From Methylophilaceae bacterium (GTDB lineage: Bacteria; Pseudomonadota; Gammaproteobacteria; Burkholderiales; Methylophilaceae): 64,000 bases of DNA. Under the pieces are notes generated by a model, which searched no databases, was not told the origin of the DNA, and worked only from the letters and a program-made list of their open reading frames with translations. The stretch lies in contig JAPKBG010000005.1 in the NCBI GenBank assembly GCA_028823485.1, forward strand, positions 1-64,000, in the 5' to 3' direction. Shown one piece after another: positions 1 to 10,082 of the stretch. Position 1 is the first letter of the stretch; every line of letters starts with the position of its first letter. The translations under genes and the position numbers were made by a program.

Positions 1-1
1 G

Positions 2-529
2 AGTTGTCATGGCTTTATTGATGATAACGATGAGGGCGCTACTTGGATGGGTTTGAGTGCGCAATTGCTTTCAGGGTTAAGTGTTAACGGTGAGTTTAGT
101 TTGCATTTGTCTATCGGTAATGGAAAAGTAAGAGAATCTATTGTTAACAAATTAGGCATAGCGAGCTTTTTTAGTGTTTTTCACCCTGATGCTTCCATTG
201 CACAAACAGGAGTGGTTGGTCTAGGGACATTGATTGCTGCGCAAGCCGTTGTTGCTCCAAGCGCGAAAATTGGTCACCATTGTATTGTTAACCATTCCTC
301 GGTCGTAGACCATGATTGTATCGTAGGTGATTTTTCACATATCGCGCCACAGTCCAGCTTAGGTGGCGCATCTAAAATTGGTAAAGGTGTATTAGTTGGC
401 GCTGGTGCTGTGATTATGCCTGGTATTGCTGTTGGAGACTACGCGGTTGTCGGTGCGGGTGCTATTGTGACAAAAAACGTACCTGCTGGCGTAGTCGTTA
501 TTGGCAATCCTGCCAAAAAAATGAATTAA
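2..529 (+). CDS. Sugar O-/N-acetyltransferase, PglD/NeuD-like left-handed beta-helix (5' end cut by window)
   Basis: Hexapeptide-repeat protein. The frame is open upstream of the ORF-track ATG at 47 (SCHGFIDDNDEGATW-MGL), so the true start lies outside the window. Confidence 0.85.
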   Translation, partial: SCHGFIDDNDEGATWMGLSAQLLSGLSVNGEFSLHLSIGNGKVRESIVNKLGIASFFSVFHPDASIAQTGVVGLGTLIAAQAVVAPSAKIGHHCIVNHSSVVDHDCIVGDFSHIAPQSSLGGASKIGKGVLVGAGAVIMPGIAVGDYAVVGAGAIVTKNVPAGVVVIGNPAKKMN

Positions 530-545
530 GTAAGGCTTTTTTTTC

Positions 546-1739
546 GTGTTAAATCACCCAAATATTTCACCATGGCCACATTATGAAGCAGATGAAATAG
601 AAGCTGCCACTAAAACGCTTAGCACGGGCGAAGTCAATTACTGGACAGGTAAGTTAGGCAAACAGTTCGAGCAAACATATGCAGCCCATGTGGGACAACC
701 ATATGGTCTTGCACTTAGTAACGGTACCATTGCTTTGGAGCTTGCATTACGTGCGTTAGGCGTTGGATCTGGGGATGAGGTGATTGTTGCCAGCCGTAGT
801 TATGTAGCTTCTGCTAGCTGTGTGATGATGATTGGGGCAAAACCTATATTTGCTGATGTAGATATTGATAGCGGCAATATTAGCCCCGAAACAATTCGGC
901 CATTAATTTCAAACAAAACTAAAGCCATTATTCCTGTACATGTCGGTGGTTGGCCTTGCAATATGCCTGTTATCATGGGTTTGGCGAATAAGCATGGCAT
1001 TAAAGTGATTGAAGATTGCGCGCAAGCGCATGGCGCTTTTGTTGGCAATAAACCAGTTGGTGCTTGGGGACATGCTGCTATATTTAGCTTTTGCCAAGAT
1101 AAGATTATCTCCACAGGTGGAGAGGGCGGTATGTTAATACTAAGCGCAGAAGAAGCTTATAAAAAAGCTTGGGCATATAAAGATATCGGGCGCAGTTATG
1201 ATGCTGTATATCATAAAAAGCATGCTGATGGATTTCGGTGGTTAGTTGAGACAGCAGGGTCTAATTTTAGAATGACTGAATTTCAATCAGCTATTGGCCT
1301 AAAACAGTTGGAAAAACTTCCAGACTGGATAACAAAAAGAAATCATCATGCTAATGCTCTTATAGAGACGCTAGCTCAATTTGATTTTATTGAGACACCA
1401 ATATTACCGTCATCAGAAGGTAGTCAGAATGCCTACTATAGGCTCTATTCTAAAGTTAAAACCAATGCCGTTCTAAATAAATTAAGTGGTGCGGGGCTTA
1501 GGGACTATATTATTAAGCAGCTAACTGTATCCGGTATCCCATGCTTTTCTGGATCTTGCGCAGAAGTTTACCGTGAAAAACTTTTTACTGAATTGGCGCC
1601 TACAAGTAGGTTGCCAAACGCCTCTATTTTTTCTGATTATGCATTTTGCCTCTTGGTACATCACACTATTAGTAGTGAACAGCTTGGTATGATGAAAGCC
1701 ACTCTCAATCAGGTGTTAAGTGAATTAATAACCAAATAA
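546..1739 (+). CDS. DegT/DnrJ/EryC1/StrS-family PLP-dependent sugar aminotransferase (PglE-like)
   Basis: GTG start. Family motifs GLALSNGTIALELALRALGVGSGDEVIV, EDCAQAHGA and FSFCQDKIISTGGEGGM. Confidence 0.9.
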   Translation: MLNHPNISPWPHYEADEIEAATKTLSTGEVNYWTGKLGKQFEQTYAAHVGQPYGLALSNGTIALELALRALGVGSGDEVIVASRSYVASASCVMMIGAKPIFADVDIDSGNISPETIRPLISNKTKAIIPVHVGGWPCNMPVIMGLANKHGIKVIEDCAQAHGAFVGNKPVGAWGHAAIFSFCQDKIISTGGEGGMLILSAEEAYKKAWAYKDIGRSYDAVYHKKHADGFRWLVETAGSNFRMTEFQSAIGLKQLEKLPDWITKRNHHANALIETLAQFDFIETPILPSSEGSQNAYYRLYSKVKTNAVLNKLSGAGLRDYIIKQLTVSGIPCFSGSCAEVYREKLFTELAPTSRLPNASIFSDYAFCLLVHHTISSEQLGMMKATLNQVLSELITK

Positions 1740-1804
1740 CCAATGGGTAGCTAAAAGTTAGGTAAAATATACTGTCATTTAACTATTAATATTAAAGATT
1801 AACT

Positions 1805-3697
1805 ATGCATCGTTGGACGATTTTAAAAAATTCGCGCGCTTTATCTGCACTATCGCACGATATTGGGGTGGTGATCATTGCATGGGTTGTTGCTTATTTG
1901 TTACGGTTTAATTTTAATTTATCTGCTGAGTTTATTTCTGGCATGTGGATGAATTTACTATGGGTGTTACCGCTTCAGGCCATTACTTTTTCTATATTTG
2001 GGCTTTATCAAGGTGTTTGGCGGTTTGCTAGCATTCCAGACCTAAAACGTATACTAAAGGCAATCGCTGTTAGTGGCTTATTAATAGTTGCTATCTACTT
2101 AATGTTCAAACCATTTGGCGTTATTCCACGTTCTGTTCTATTGCTAAATCCAATTCTATTAATTCTAGCGATGGGGGCGAGTCGATTTGCTTATCGTGCG
2201 TGGAAAGAGCACCGTCAGTATGGATCGATGGGGGCTAAAGGTAAGCCTGTTATTGTGTTAGGGGCTGGGGAGGCGGCAATTGCCTTGGTGAAAGATTTGG
2301 CACGTAGTGAGACATGGCAGGTAGTGGGATTGTTAGATGATGATGAAGCTATTGTGGGGCGGCAGCTTGAGGGGGCGAGAGTATTGGGTACTATTAAAGA
2401 TTTGCCAACTTTTTCTTCAAAATACGAAGTGCAGAATGTAATTGTTGCCATGCCATCGGTTGAGCATCTTAAAAGGCGTGCTGCTGTTGATGCGGCAAAT
2501 GCATGCGATATGACGGTGCTTACAGTCCCTGCATTTGATGATTTAATCAGTGGGAAAGTCAGCATTTCTCAAATTCGCAAGGTGGAAGTTGAGGATTTGC
2601 TTGGTCGAGAGCCTGTGCAGTTAGATACGTTGGGGTTGCATGATCTCATTGAAGATAATGCAATATTAGTCACTGGCGCGGGTGGCTCCATTGGTTCTGA
2701 GCTTTGCCGACAAATTTTAAAGTATCACCCTAGCCAACTGATTTGTGTTGATACCTCCGAGTTTTCTTTGTATCAAATTGAGCAGGAATTTAGTCAGCTA
2801 AAACTGGATGATAAAACAAATATTATTTATGTCACCGCGAATGTGAGAAATGAAAAGCGTATTAAAGCATTATTAACAACTTATCAACCAACCGTGGTTT
2901 ACCATGCGGCTGCGTATAAACATGTGCCATTGATGGAGAACATGAATGTTGCTGAAGCTTTGTCTAATAATGTATTAGGCACTTATACCGTTGCTAAAGC
3001 GTGTAATGACACAGCGGTAAGTAAATTTGTATTGATATCGACAGATAAGGCAGTTAATCCGACCAATGTGATGGGTGCGAGTAAGCGTTTGGCAGAGATG
3101 GTGTGTCAAGGTTTGCAAGGAGAAGGTGGCACTAAATTTGTTACTGTGCGCTTTGGTAATGTACTTGGTAGTAGTGGTAGTGTGATTCCGAAATTTAGAG
3201 AACAAATTGCCAATGGCGGCCCTGTAACGATTACACATCCAGAGATTACGCGTTACTTCATGTCTATTCCAGAAGCGGCTCAACTAGTCATGCAAGCCGG
3301 TATGATGGGGTCTGGAGGTGAAATTTTTGTGTTGGATATGGGTGAGTCAGTGAAAATTGTGAATCTAGCCAAAGATATGATTCGCTTGTCTGGATTAAGC
3401 GAAGACGAAGTAGATATTGTCTATACTGGATTAAGACCAGGTGAAAAATTATACGAAGAGCTTTTGGCTGATGATGAGCATACACTGAGTACGCCACATG
3501 ATAAATTGAGAATAGCAGAAGCGCGTACGGCTGACTTTGCTTGGGTTCATGAGTTATTAGCATGGATAGAGTCAATTCATGATGAAGATGAGGATGTGAT
3601 TAAAGCTGGTTTGAAAACTTGGGTTGAAGAGTATGAAATTGACATGGCGACTAGTAAGCATGCTAGTCGCACAGCAGAAACAGTACCGATACATTAG
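1805..3697 (+). CDS. Membrane-anchored nucleoside-diphosphate-sugar 4,6-dehydratase/epimerase (CapD/WbpM/PglF-like)
   Basis: N-terminal TM helices, second Rossmann motif VTGAGGSIGSELCRQI, RPGEKLYEELL. Confidence 0.92.
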   Translation: MHRWTILKNSRALSALSHDIGVVIIAWVVAYLLRFNFNLSAEFISGMWMNLLWVLPLQAITFSIFGLYQGVWRFASIPDLKRILKAIAVSGLLIVAIYLMFKPFGVIPRSVLLLNPILLILAMGASRFAYRAWKEHRQYGSMGAKGKPVIVLGAGEAAIALVKDLARSETWQVVGLLDDDEAIVGRQLEGARVLGTIKDLPTFSSKYEVQNVIVAMPSVEHLKRRAAVDAANACDMTVLTVPAFDDLISGKVSISQIRKVEVEDLLGREPVQLDTLGLHDLIEDNAILVTGAGGSIGSELCRQILKYHPSQLICVDTSEFSLYQIEQEFSQLKLDDKTNIIYVTANVRNEKRIKALLTTYQPTVVYHAAAYKHVPLMENMNVAEALSNNVLGTYTVAKACNDTAVSKFVLISTDKAVNPTNVMGASKRLAEMVCQGLQGEGGTKFVTVRFGNVLGSSGSVIPKFREQIANGGPVTITHPEITRYFMSIPEAAQLVMQAGMMGSGGEIFVLDMGESVKIVNLAKDMIRLSGLSEDEVDIVYTGLRPGEKLYEELLADDEHTLSTPHDKLRIAEARTADFAWVHELLAWIESIHDEDEDVIKAGLKTWVEEYEIDMATSKHASRTAETVPIH

Positions 3698-3714
3698 GAT
3701 GCGTTTAGCATAAT

Positions 3715-4584
3715 ATGCAGAAAATTACGAAAGCAGTTTTTCCCGTCGCTGGTCTTGGTACCCGCTTTTTACCAGCAACCAAAGCCAGCCCTAAAGAGAT
3801 GTTGCCTATTGTTGATAAGCCGCTCATTCAATATGCCGCTGAAGAGGCGATTGCTGCAGGCGCGACAGAGTTAATATTTATTACAGGTAAAAATAAACGA
3901 TCCATTGAAGACCATTTTGATGTTGCGGGGGAGTTGGAAGCGCAGCTAGAAGCGAGTGGTAAGCAAAAAATGCTTAATATCTTGCGTGATATCTTACCAT
4001 CGCATGTGTCTTGTATTTTTATTCGCCAACCCAAAGCCTTGGGTTTGGGCCATGCCGTGCTTTGTGCAAAGCCAGTAGTTGGCAATGAGCCATTCTCTGT
4101 TATTTTGGCAGATGATTTAATTGATGGAGAAGTTTCAGTAGTGAAGCAAGTGTCAGACGTTTATGCCGTAAAAGGCTGTTCTGTATTAGGTGTCGAAGAT
4201 GTGCCGCCGAGTGCAACGGCTAGCTACGGCATTGTTGATGCGGAAACCATTGAAAAAGATCTTTTGAAAGTGAATAGCATCGTTGAGAAACCACAGCCAG
4301 ATGATGCGCCATCTAATTTGGGTGTCGTTGGCCGTTATATTTTTACACCTAAAATCTTTGATTGTTTGGAGAAGGTTAAGCCTGGAATGGGTGGTGAAAT
4401 TCAGTTAACAGATGGCATTTCTGACCTGATGAAGCTGGAGGATGTTTATGCTTACCGCTTTCATGGCAAGCGATTTGACTGTGGTAGCAAGCTTGGCTTT
4501 ATGCAAGCCAATGTTGAACTGGCCTTAAAACACCCTGAATTACAAGTAGACTTTGCTAAGTACCTAAAAAGCCTACCATTATGA
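3715..4584 (+). CDS. galU: UTP-glucose-1-phosphate uridylyltransferase
   Basis: [36 protein letters not shown] signature. Confidence 0.96.
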   Translation: MQKITKAVFPVAGLGTRFLPATKASPKEMLPIVDKPLIQYAAEEAIAAGATELIFITGKNKRSIEDHFDVAGELEAQLEASGKQKMLNILRDILPSHVSCIFIRQPKALGLGHAVLCAKPVVGNEPFSVILADDLIDGEVSVVKQVSDVYAVKGCSVLGVEDVPPSATASYGIVDAETIEKDLLKVNSIVEKPQPDDAPSNLGVVGRYIFTPKIFDCLEKVKPGMGGEIQLTDGISDLMKLEDVYAYRFHGKRFDCGSKLGFMQANVELALKHPELQVDFAKYLKSLPL

Positions 4585-5126
4585 GTGCTGTAAACCCTCA
4601 TCAATATAAACAAGATGCTGAGGTGCTCTACAGTGAGGAGGCGGTGGCATCGGCGATATCCACTATCGCCAGAGCCTTGAATGCAGACTATCAAGATGAA
4701 CTGCCGATCGTGCTGAGTGTTATGAATGGTGCTGCCTACTTTACGGGGCAATTACTCCCTCATTTAGATTTTCCATTGGCACTTGATTATGTCCATGCCA
4801 CACGTTATCAAGGCGGTATAGAAGGAAAAGCTGTGCGTTGGATAGTTGAGCCTAAAGCTGAAATTAAAAATAGGTCTGTTTTGATACTGGATGATATCCT
4901 CGATGAAGGCGTGACATTGAAATCGGTTGTGGATGCCTGTCATGCACTAGGCGCTAAACAGGTTAAAGTGGCCGTTTTAGTGGATAAAGCACTCAATAAA
5001 ATAAAACCAATCACAGCTGAATACATTGGTATCACAGTCCCCAATCGATATATTTTTGGTTGTGGCATGGATGTTAATGGCTGGTGGCGCAACCTACCGG
5101 CTATTTACGCATTAAAAACATCATGA
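4581..5126 (+). CDS. hpt: Hypoxanthine-guanine phosphoribosyltransferase family protein
   Basis: PRTase loop [17 protein letters not shown]; 4-nt ATGA overlap with galU. Confidence 0.85.
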   Translation: MSAVNPHQYKQDAEVLYSEEAVASAISTIARALNADYQDELPIVLSVMNGAAYFTGQLLPHLDFPLALDYVHATRYQGGIEGKAVRWIVEPKAEIKNRSVLILDDILDEGVTLKSVVDACHALGAKQVKVAVLVDKALNKIKPITAEYIGITVPNRYIFGCGMDVNGWWRNLPAIYALKTS

Positions 5127-6133
5127 CTACAGTGCTCGTAACAGGCGGTGCAGGCTATATAGGATCACACGCTTGCGTGGAACTGCTAAATGCCAACTTT
5201 GATGTGCTTGTATTAGACAACTTTTGTAATAGTAAAGCCACGTCCATTAAGCGCGTTGAAAAAATAACAGGAAAATCCATCACGTTAATTGAAGGTGATG
5301 TGAGGGACAAAGCCACCTTAACGATGTTATTTTCTGACCACCAGATTGATGCAGTCATGCACTTCGCTGGATTAAAGGCTGTAAGTGATTCGGTTAATAA
5401 CCCACTTGCGTATTATGATAATAACGTCATGGGTAGTATCACCTTGCTTGAGGTAATGTCTGAATTTTCGGTCAACAACATCGTATTTAGTTCGTCGGCT
5501 ACTGTCTATGGTTTTTCCGATGATAAGCCGATTCCAGAAACGGCTCCACTTAGTCCATTTAATCCTTATGGCCATAATAAACGCATGGTTGAGCAGGTGC
5601 TAGCTGATATTAGTATTGCAGAACCAAGTTGGAATATTGCTTCGCTACGCTATTTTAATCCTGTAGGCGCGCACCCTAGTGGCGAAATTGGTGAAGACCC
5701 TAACGGTGTGCCTAATAATTTAATGCCTTATGTATCGCAAGTGGCGGTTGGTAAGCGCGAGCGTTTAAGCGTGTTTGGTAATGATTATCCTACTATTGAT
5801 GGCACAGGCGTGCGGGATTACATTCATGTGGTTGATCTCGCACTAGGTCATGTAGCTGCGTTAAATAAACTGATGCAAGGCTGCGGCCTGCTCACGCTGA
5901 ATTTAGGCGCAGGACGCGGCTATAGCGTGCTAGAGCTGGTGCAAGCTTTTGAAGCATCAACAGAGCAAAAAATTCCATATGAAATTGTAAATAGACGTGC
6001 AGGTGATATTGCTATTTACTTTGCCGATGCAAGCTTAGCAAAGCAAGTTTTAGGCTGGAAAACCACAAAAACATTAGAGGATATTTGTCGAGATGCTTGG
6101 CGCTGGCAAACGAAAAATCCAAATGGGTATTAA
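5123..6133 (+). CDS. galE: UDP-glucose 4-epimerase
   Basis: [22 protein letters not shown]. The start at 5123 (not 5084) gives an ATGA overlap with the upstream gene. Confidence 0.95.
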   Translation: MTTVLVTGGAGYIGSHACVELLNANFDVLVLDNFCNSKATSIKRVEKITGKSITLIEGDVRDKATLTMLFSDHQIDAVMHFAGLKAVSDSVNNPLAYYDNNVMGSITLLEVMSEFSVNNIVFSSSATVYGFSDDKPIPETAPLSPFNPYGHNKRMVEQVLADISIAEPSWNIASLRYFNPVGAHPSGEIGEDPNGVPNNLMPYVSQVAVGKRERLSVFGNDYPTIDGTGVRDYIHVVDLALGHVAALNKLMQGCGLLTLNLGAGRGYSVLELVQAFEASTEQKIPYEIVNRRAGDIAIYFADASLAKQVLGWKTTKTLEDICRDAWRWQTKNPNGY

Positions 6134-6171
6134 AGCAATCAGTTGAATGGTGTTGGTGACTTGTAAAGGTT

Positions 6172-6200
6172 TAGTCAAAATACAAGCCACTGGTTATAAT
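6172..6200 (+). promoter_or_regulatory. Candidate sigma70 promoter upstream of rnr
   Basis: TAGTCA, 17-nt spacer, TATAAT at 6195-6200. Confidence 0.45.
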
Positions 6201-6269
6201 GGTCATAGTTATACGCAAAATCATAAAGCCGTTAATATTTAACCGCTAAACAATCAATGAAAAGCCTAC

Positions 6270-8666
6270 ATGCCAAAGAAGAACACTTCTAAACGCAATA
6301 ATGATCCTCATGCGCAACGCGAAGCGGCGCAATATGAAACACCTTTGCCTAGTCGCGAACTGATTTTACAAGTCATTACCGAACAAGGTGTTCCTGTTGC
6401 TTTGAAAGACCTATATGCGATATTAGAAATCGCTGAAGATGAGCAAGAGATTTTAGGTCGTCGGCTCAATGCCATGGAGCGAGAGGGGCAAGTGATGCGT
6501 AATCGCAAAAACTTGCTTTGCTTGCCTGACAAAATCGACGCCATTGCAGGTGTGATTCAAGGTCACCAAGATGGCTTTGGCTTTTTAGTCCCCGATGATA
6601 AAGACAAGAATCCAGATGATGTCTTCTTGTCGAATAAACAAATGCAACAAGTCATGCATGGCGATCGCGCCATGGTGCGTATTAATGGTTTAGATCGAAG
6701 GGGGCGGCCAGAAGGCGCGATTGTTGAAGTGCTAGAACGCATGAATAAAACAATCGTCGGTCGTGTGATGCAGGGCACTGGTGTGACCGTTGTTGCTGCT
6801 GAAGATAAACGCATTAACCAAGACATCTTGATTCCATACCATTTGGATATGGGTGCTAAGGTAGGGCAGATTGTTGAAGTTGAAATGACTGAGCAGCCTT
6901 CCAAGCATGCTCACCCAATGGGTAAAGTGATTCAGATACTTGGTAACTATGCGGATAGCGGCATGGAAATCGAAATTGCGTTACGCAAACATAAATTACC
7001 GCACCAGTTTTCACCTGCCGCAATAAAGCAAGCGGAAGCGATTCCAAAAATAGTACAACCAAACGATTATAAAGACCGCATTGATTGTCGTGAGTTGCCT
7101 CTGATTACCATTGATGGTGAAACGGCACGTGATTTTGATGATGCCGTCTTTGCTGAGCCGCAAGGTGCTGGCTGGCGCTTGGTAGTGGCGATTGCCGATG
7201 TAAGTCACTATGTGACGCCTGATGATGCATTAGATAAAGACGCCATAGAACGTGGCAACTCTATTTACTTTCCACGACGTGTGATTCCGATGCTGCCAGA
7301 AGCGCTTTCGAATGGCTTATGTTCATTGAATCCTGATGTGGAGCGGCTATGCATGATTTGCGATATGCAAGTCAATGCGGATGGTATCGTTGATAGCTAC
7401 AAGTTCTACCCTTCAGTGATGCTATCTAAAGCAAGGATGACCTACACCAAGGTCGCCGATATGTTGGAAAATCCTGATGGCGACATGGCGAAAGAGCATG
7501 CCCATATCATGCCGCATGTACAAAACTTGTATGCGCTATACCAAGCGATGCTCGTTCAGCGTAAGCAACGTGGTGCGATTGAGTTTGATACATCAGAAAC
7601 CATGATGATCTTTAACGATGAAGGCAAGATTGATAGCATCGTGCCAACTTCACGCAATGAAGCGCATAAAATCATTGAAGAGTGTATGTTGGCTGCCAAT
7701 GTTTGTGCGGCTAATTACCTAGAGGCGAATAAACACGCTGCTGTTTATCGCGTGCATGAAGGGCCTAGTGCTGAGAAGTTAGAGTTATTAAGAACCTTTA
7801 TGAGCGGGTTTGGCTTTAGCGTGGCTGGTGGTGATAAACCACACACAAAGGACTATGCCAAGTTGATGAGCCAAATCAAAGGTCGTCCAGATGAACAGCT
7901 ATTACAAACCGTCTTATTGCGCTCTATGCAGCAAGCCGTTTATAGCCCAGATAATCAAGGCCATTTCGGTCTAGCATATGAAGCTTATACGCACTTCACA
8001 TCACCGATACGCCGTTATCCTGATCTTTTAGTGCATCGCGCCATTAAAGCGGTGGTCAATAAACAAACCTATAAAGTAAAAGACTGGGCTGCCTTAGGCA
8101 CGCATTGTTCCCTTACAGAGCGCCGCGCGGATGAAGCCAGCCGGGATGTCACTAACTGGCTGAAATGTTATTACATGCAAGATAAAGTCGGCGAGGTGTT
8201 TGAAGGTACCGTATCAGCTGTCACTTCCTTTGGTGTATTTGTAGCCTTGGATGATGCTTATGTCGAAGGCTTATTACACGTCACCGAGCTAGGTAATGAT
8301 TACTTCCATTACGAAAAAGCACTCCATGAGATGGTCGGAGAACGCACAGGTGCTAAATACCGCCTAGGTGATAGAGTGACTATTAAAGTCGCACGTGTAG
8401 ACCTAGAGACAACTAAAATTGATTTCAGCTTAGTCAACAAACAAGGCAACTTGGAACTTGCTGGCCACAGTAAAGGTCAAAAAAAACCTGCTGAACGCCA
8501 ATCTAGAGAGACTAGAGGCAGGTCAGATAGCAAGCCAAGCGGCAAACCAAAAGGCCTGCCTAAAAGCACTTCTAAAAAAACGGGTGGCCGTCAATCTGAA
8601 GCTGCAAAACCAAGCAGTAAAAAATCAACCAACAGTCGTAAAAAGTCGACTAAAAAGAAAAGATAA
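6270..8666 (+). CDS. rnr: Ribonuclease R
   Basis: RNB domain (DCRELPLITIDGETARDFDDAVFAE), S1 domain, Lys/Ser-rich tail; followed by rlmB. Confidence 0.96.
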   Translation: MPKKNTSKRNNDPHAQREAAQYETPLPSRELILQVITEQGVPVALKDLYAILEIAEDEQEILGRRLNAMEREGQVMRNRKNLLCLPDKIDAIAGVIQGHQDGFGFLVPDDKDKNPDDVFLSNKQMQQVMHGDRAMVRINGLDRRGRPEGAIVEVLERMNKTIVGRVMQGTGVTVVAAEDKRINQDILIPYHLDMGAKVGQIVEVEMTEQPSKHAHPMGKVIQILGNYADSGMEIEIALRKHKLPHQFSPAAIKQAEAIPKIVQPNDYKDRIDCRELPLITIDGETARDFDDAVFAEPQGAGWRLVVAIADVSHYVTPDDALDKDAIERGNSIYFPRRVIPMLPEALSNGLCSLNPDVERLCMICDMQVNADGIVDSYKFYPSVMLSKARMTYTKVADMLENPDGDMAKEHAHIMPHVQNLYALYQAMLVQRKQRGAIEFDTSETMMIFNDEGKIDSIVPTSRNEAHKIIEECMLAANVCAANYLEANKHAAVYRVHEGPSAEKLELLRTFMSGFGFSVAGGDKPHTKDYAKLMSQIKGRPDEQLLQTVLLRSMQQAVYSPDNQGHFGLAYEAYTHFTSPIRRYPDLLVHRAIKAVVNKQTYKVKDWAALGTHCSLTERRADEASRDVTNWLKCYYMQDKVGEVFEGTVSAVTSFGVFVALDDAYVEGLLHVTELGNDYFHYEKALHEMVGERTGAKYRLGDRVTIKVARVDLETTKIDFSLVNKQGNLELAGHSKGQKKPAERQSRETRGRSDSKPSGKPKGLPKSTSKKTGGRQSEAAKPSSKKSTNSRKKSTKKKR

Positions 8667-8669
8667 GCA

Positions 8670-9419
8670 ATGAGCGATTCACGCATATTATTTGGCTTTC
8701 ACGCCGTCCAGAGCCGCATGCGCCAGCATGCAACCAGTATTCAAGAAATTTTAATCGACGAAGGACGAGTCGACCCACGTATGAAGGACATAATAAAGCT
8801 TGCTGAAGCTTCTAATATACGTGTGATGCAGGTTGATCGGGATAGACTTGACGGCATGGCTGGCAGAAACGGCCGTCATCAGGGGGTGATTGCACGTGTC
8901 GTTGATACGCCAATCCCATATAAAGACATTCACGATGTTTTAGAGTCAGACTTAAAAGAACCACCATTTTTCTTGATTCTTGATGGTGTAGAAGACCCGC
9001 ACAATCTAGGCGCTTGCTTACGTGTCGCTGATGGTATGGGCGTTCATGCAGTCATCGCACCTAAAGACAGAGCAGTTGGTTTAAATGCCACTGTGCGTAA
9101 AGTAGCGAGTGGTGCGGCAGAAACTGTACCGTTTATCTCAGTGACTAACCTTGCTAGAACAATACGTGAGCTAAAAGAAGCGGGTGTATTCGTCATTGGT
9201 ACGACAATGGATTCTGAGAGCACGTTGCTCAACACTAAGCTAGATGGTCCAATTGCATTGGTTTTAGGCTCAGAAGGCGATGGTATCCGTCGTTTAACCG
9301 CTGAAAGCTGTGATGCATTAGTGACGATTCCAATGTTTGGCTCAGTTGAGAGTTTGAATGTCAGTGTTGCTAGCGGTATTTGCTTATATGAAGTGCGTCG
9401 CCAAAGGAGTGCAGTTTAA
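8670..9419 (+). CDS. rlmB: 23S rRNA (guanosine-2'-O-)-methyltransferase RlmB (SpoU family)
   Basis: [53 protein letters not shown]. Confidence 0.95.
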   Translation: MSDSRILFGFHAVQSRMRQHATSIQEILIDEGRVDPRMKDIIKLAEASNIRVMQVDRDRLDGMAGRNGRHQGVIARVVDTPIPYKDIHDVLESDLKEPPFFLILDGVEDPHNLGACLRVADGMGVHAVIAPKDRAVGLNATVRKVASGAAETVPFISVTNLARTIRELKEAGVFVIGTTMDSESTLLNTKLDGPIALVLGSEGDGIRRLTAESCDALVTIPMFGSVESLNVSVASGICLYEVRRQRSAV

Positions 9420-9426
9420 GGTTTTG

Positions 9427-9846
9427 ATGTTAGGTAAAATGATGGCTAGGCTCTGCGTAACGTTTTTCTTTTTGTTGTTAACATCGCAATCTTTCGCAGA
9501 GGAAGGTTAGCTGATTGTAACCCCAAATGAAGTGCTTAACCTCAATGAAGCCATCTCTTTAGTGGTCGTTAAATCCAATGACGAAATAAGCTGGCCAGAA
9601 AAGTTAAGTTTAACCCCTTCCAATCAAGTGGATAGTGAAGTCGTAGAGTTGCTCGCGACAACAGAAAAAAGCAGCACAAGACGTCATTACAAAGGGAAGG
9701 GCACATCAACCTTTAAAGGTGATGTGCTTGCCCAGCTCACCAACTTCTTCTTTTGGACGTCGACGACTGATACTTCTGGCTTTTGCATGGCGGTCTACGC
9801 AGACAGGAGCTATTCGATCTGGAAAACACCCCTGGCATTTACGTGA
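9427..9846 (+). pseudogene. Secreted protein interrupted by an in-frame TAG after the signal peptide; family not identified
   Basis: ATG 9427 encodes MLGKMMARLCVTFFFLLLTSQSFAEEG, TAG at 9508-9510, then the same frame continues LIVTPNEVLNLNEAISLVVVKSNDE... to 9846. Confidence 0.6.
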
Positions 9847-10046
9847 CATGTGCTCACTTGAACCTTGATTTTTAAAGTCTGAAAAAAGATGGAATCTGCG
9901 GTTCTGGATTTACCTAGGCTTACCAACAGCACACTTTCATACCATGTCCAAAGCGCACCAATCCAATTTTAGTAATGCGGGACCTATGAGGGGTAGCGCT
10001 TGTTGTTTTTAAATCTAAAAAAGTAGTGGTAGGTAGTATAAATAGA

Positions 10047-10076
10047 TTGTAATGGTATATTGATTATTGTTACAAT
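10047..10076 (+). promoter_or_regulatory. Candidate umuD promoter/operator
   Basis: ATTGTAA(10046-10052)...TTACAAT(10070-10076) perfect inverted repeat; inner ATTGTTACAAT palindrome; resembles TTGTAA-N18-TACAAT. Confidence 0.4.
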
Positions 10077-10082
10077 ATTCAA

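Noticed and set aside
5084-5122. ORF-track start of galE upstream of 5123
   Set aside because: Would add a 13-aa N-terminal extension lying within hpt; the Rossmann motif begins right after the ATG at 5123.
8458-8673. 71-aa plus-strand ORF
   Set aside because: Alternate frame within the Lys-rich 3' end of rnr.
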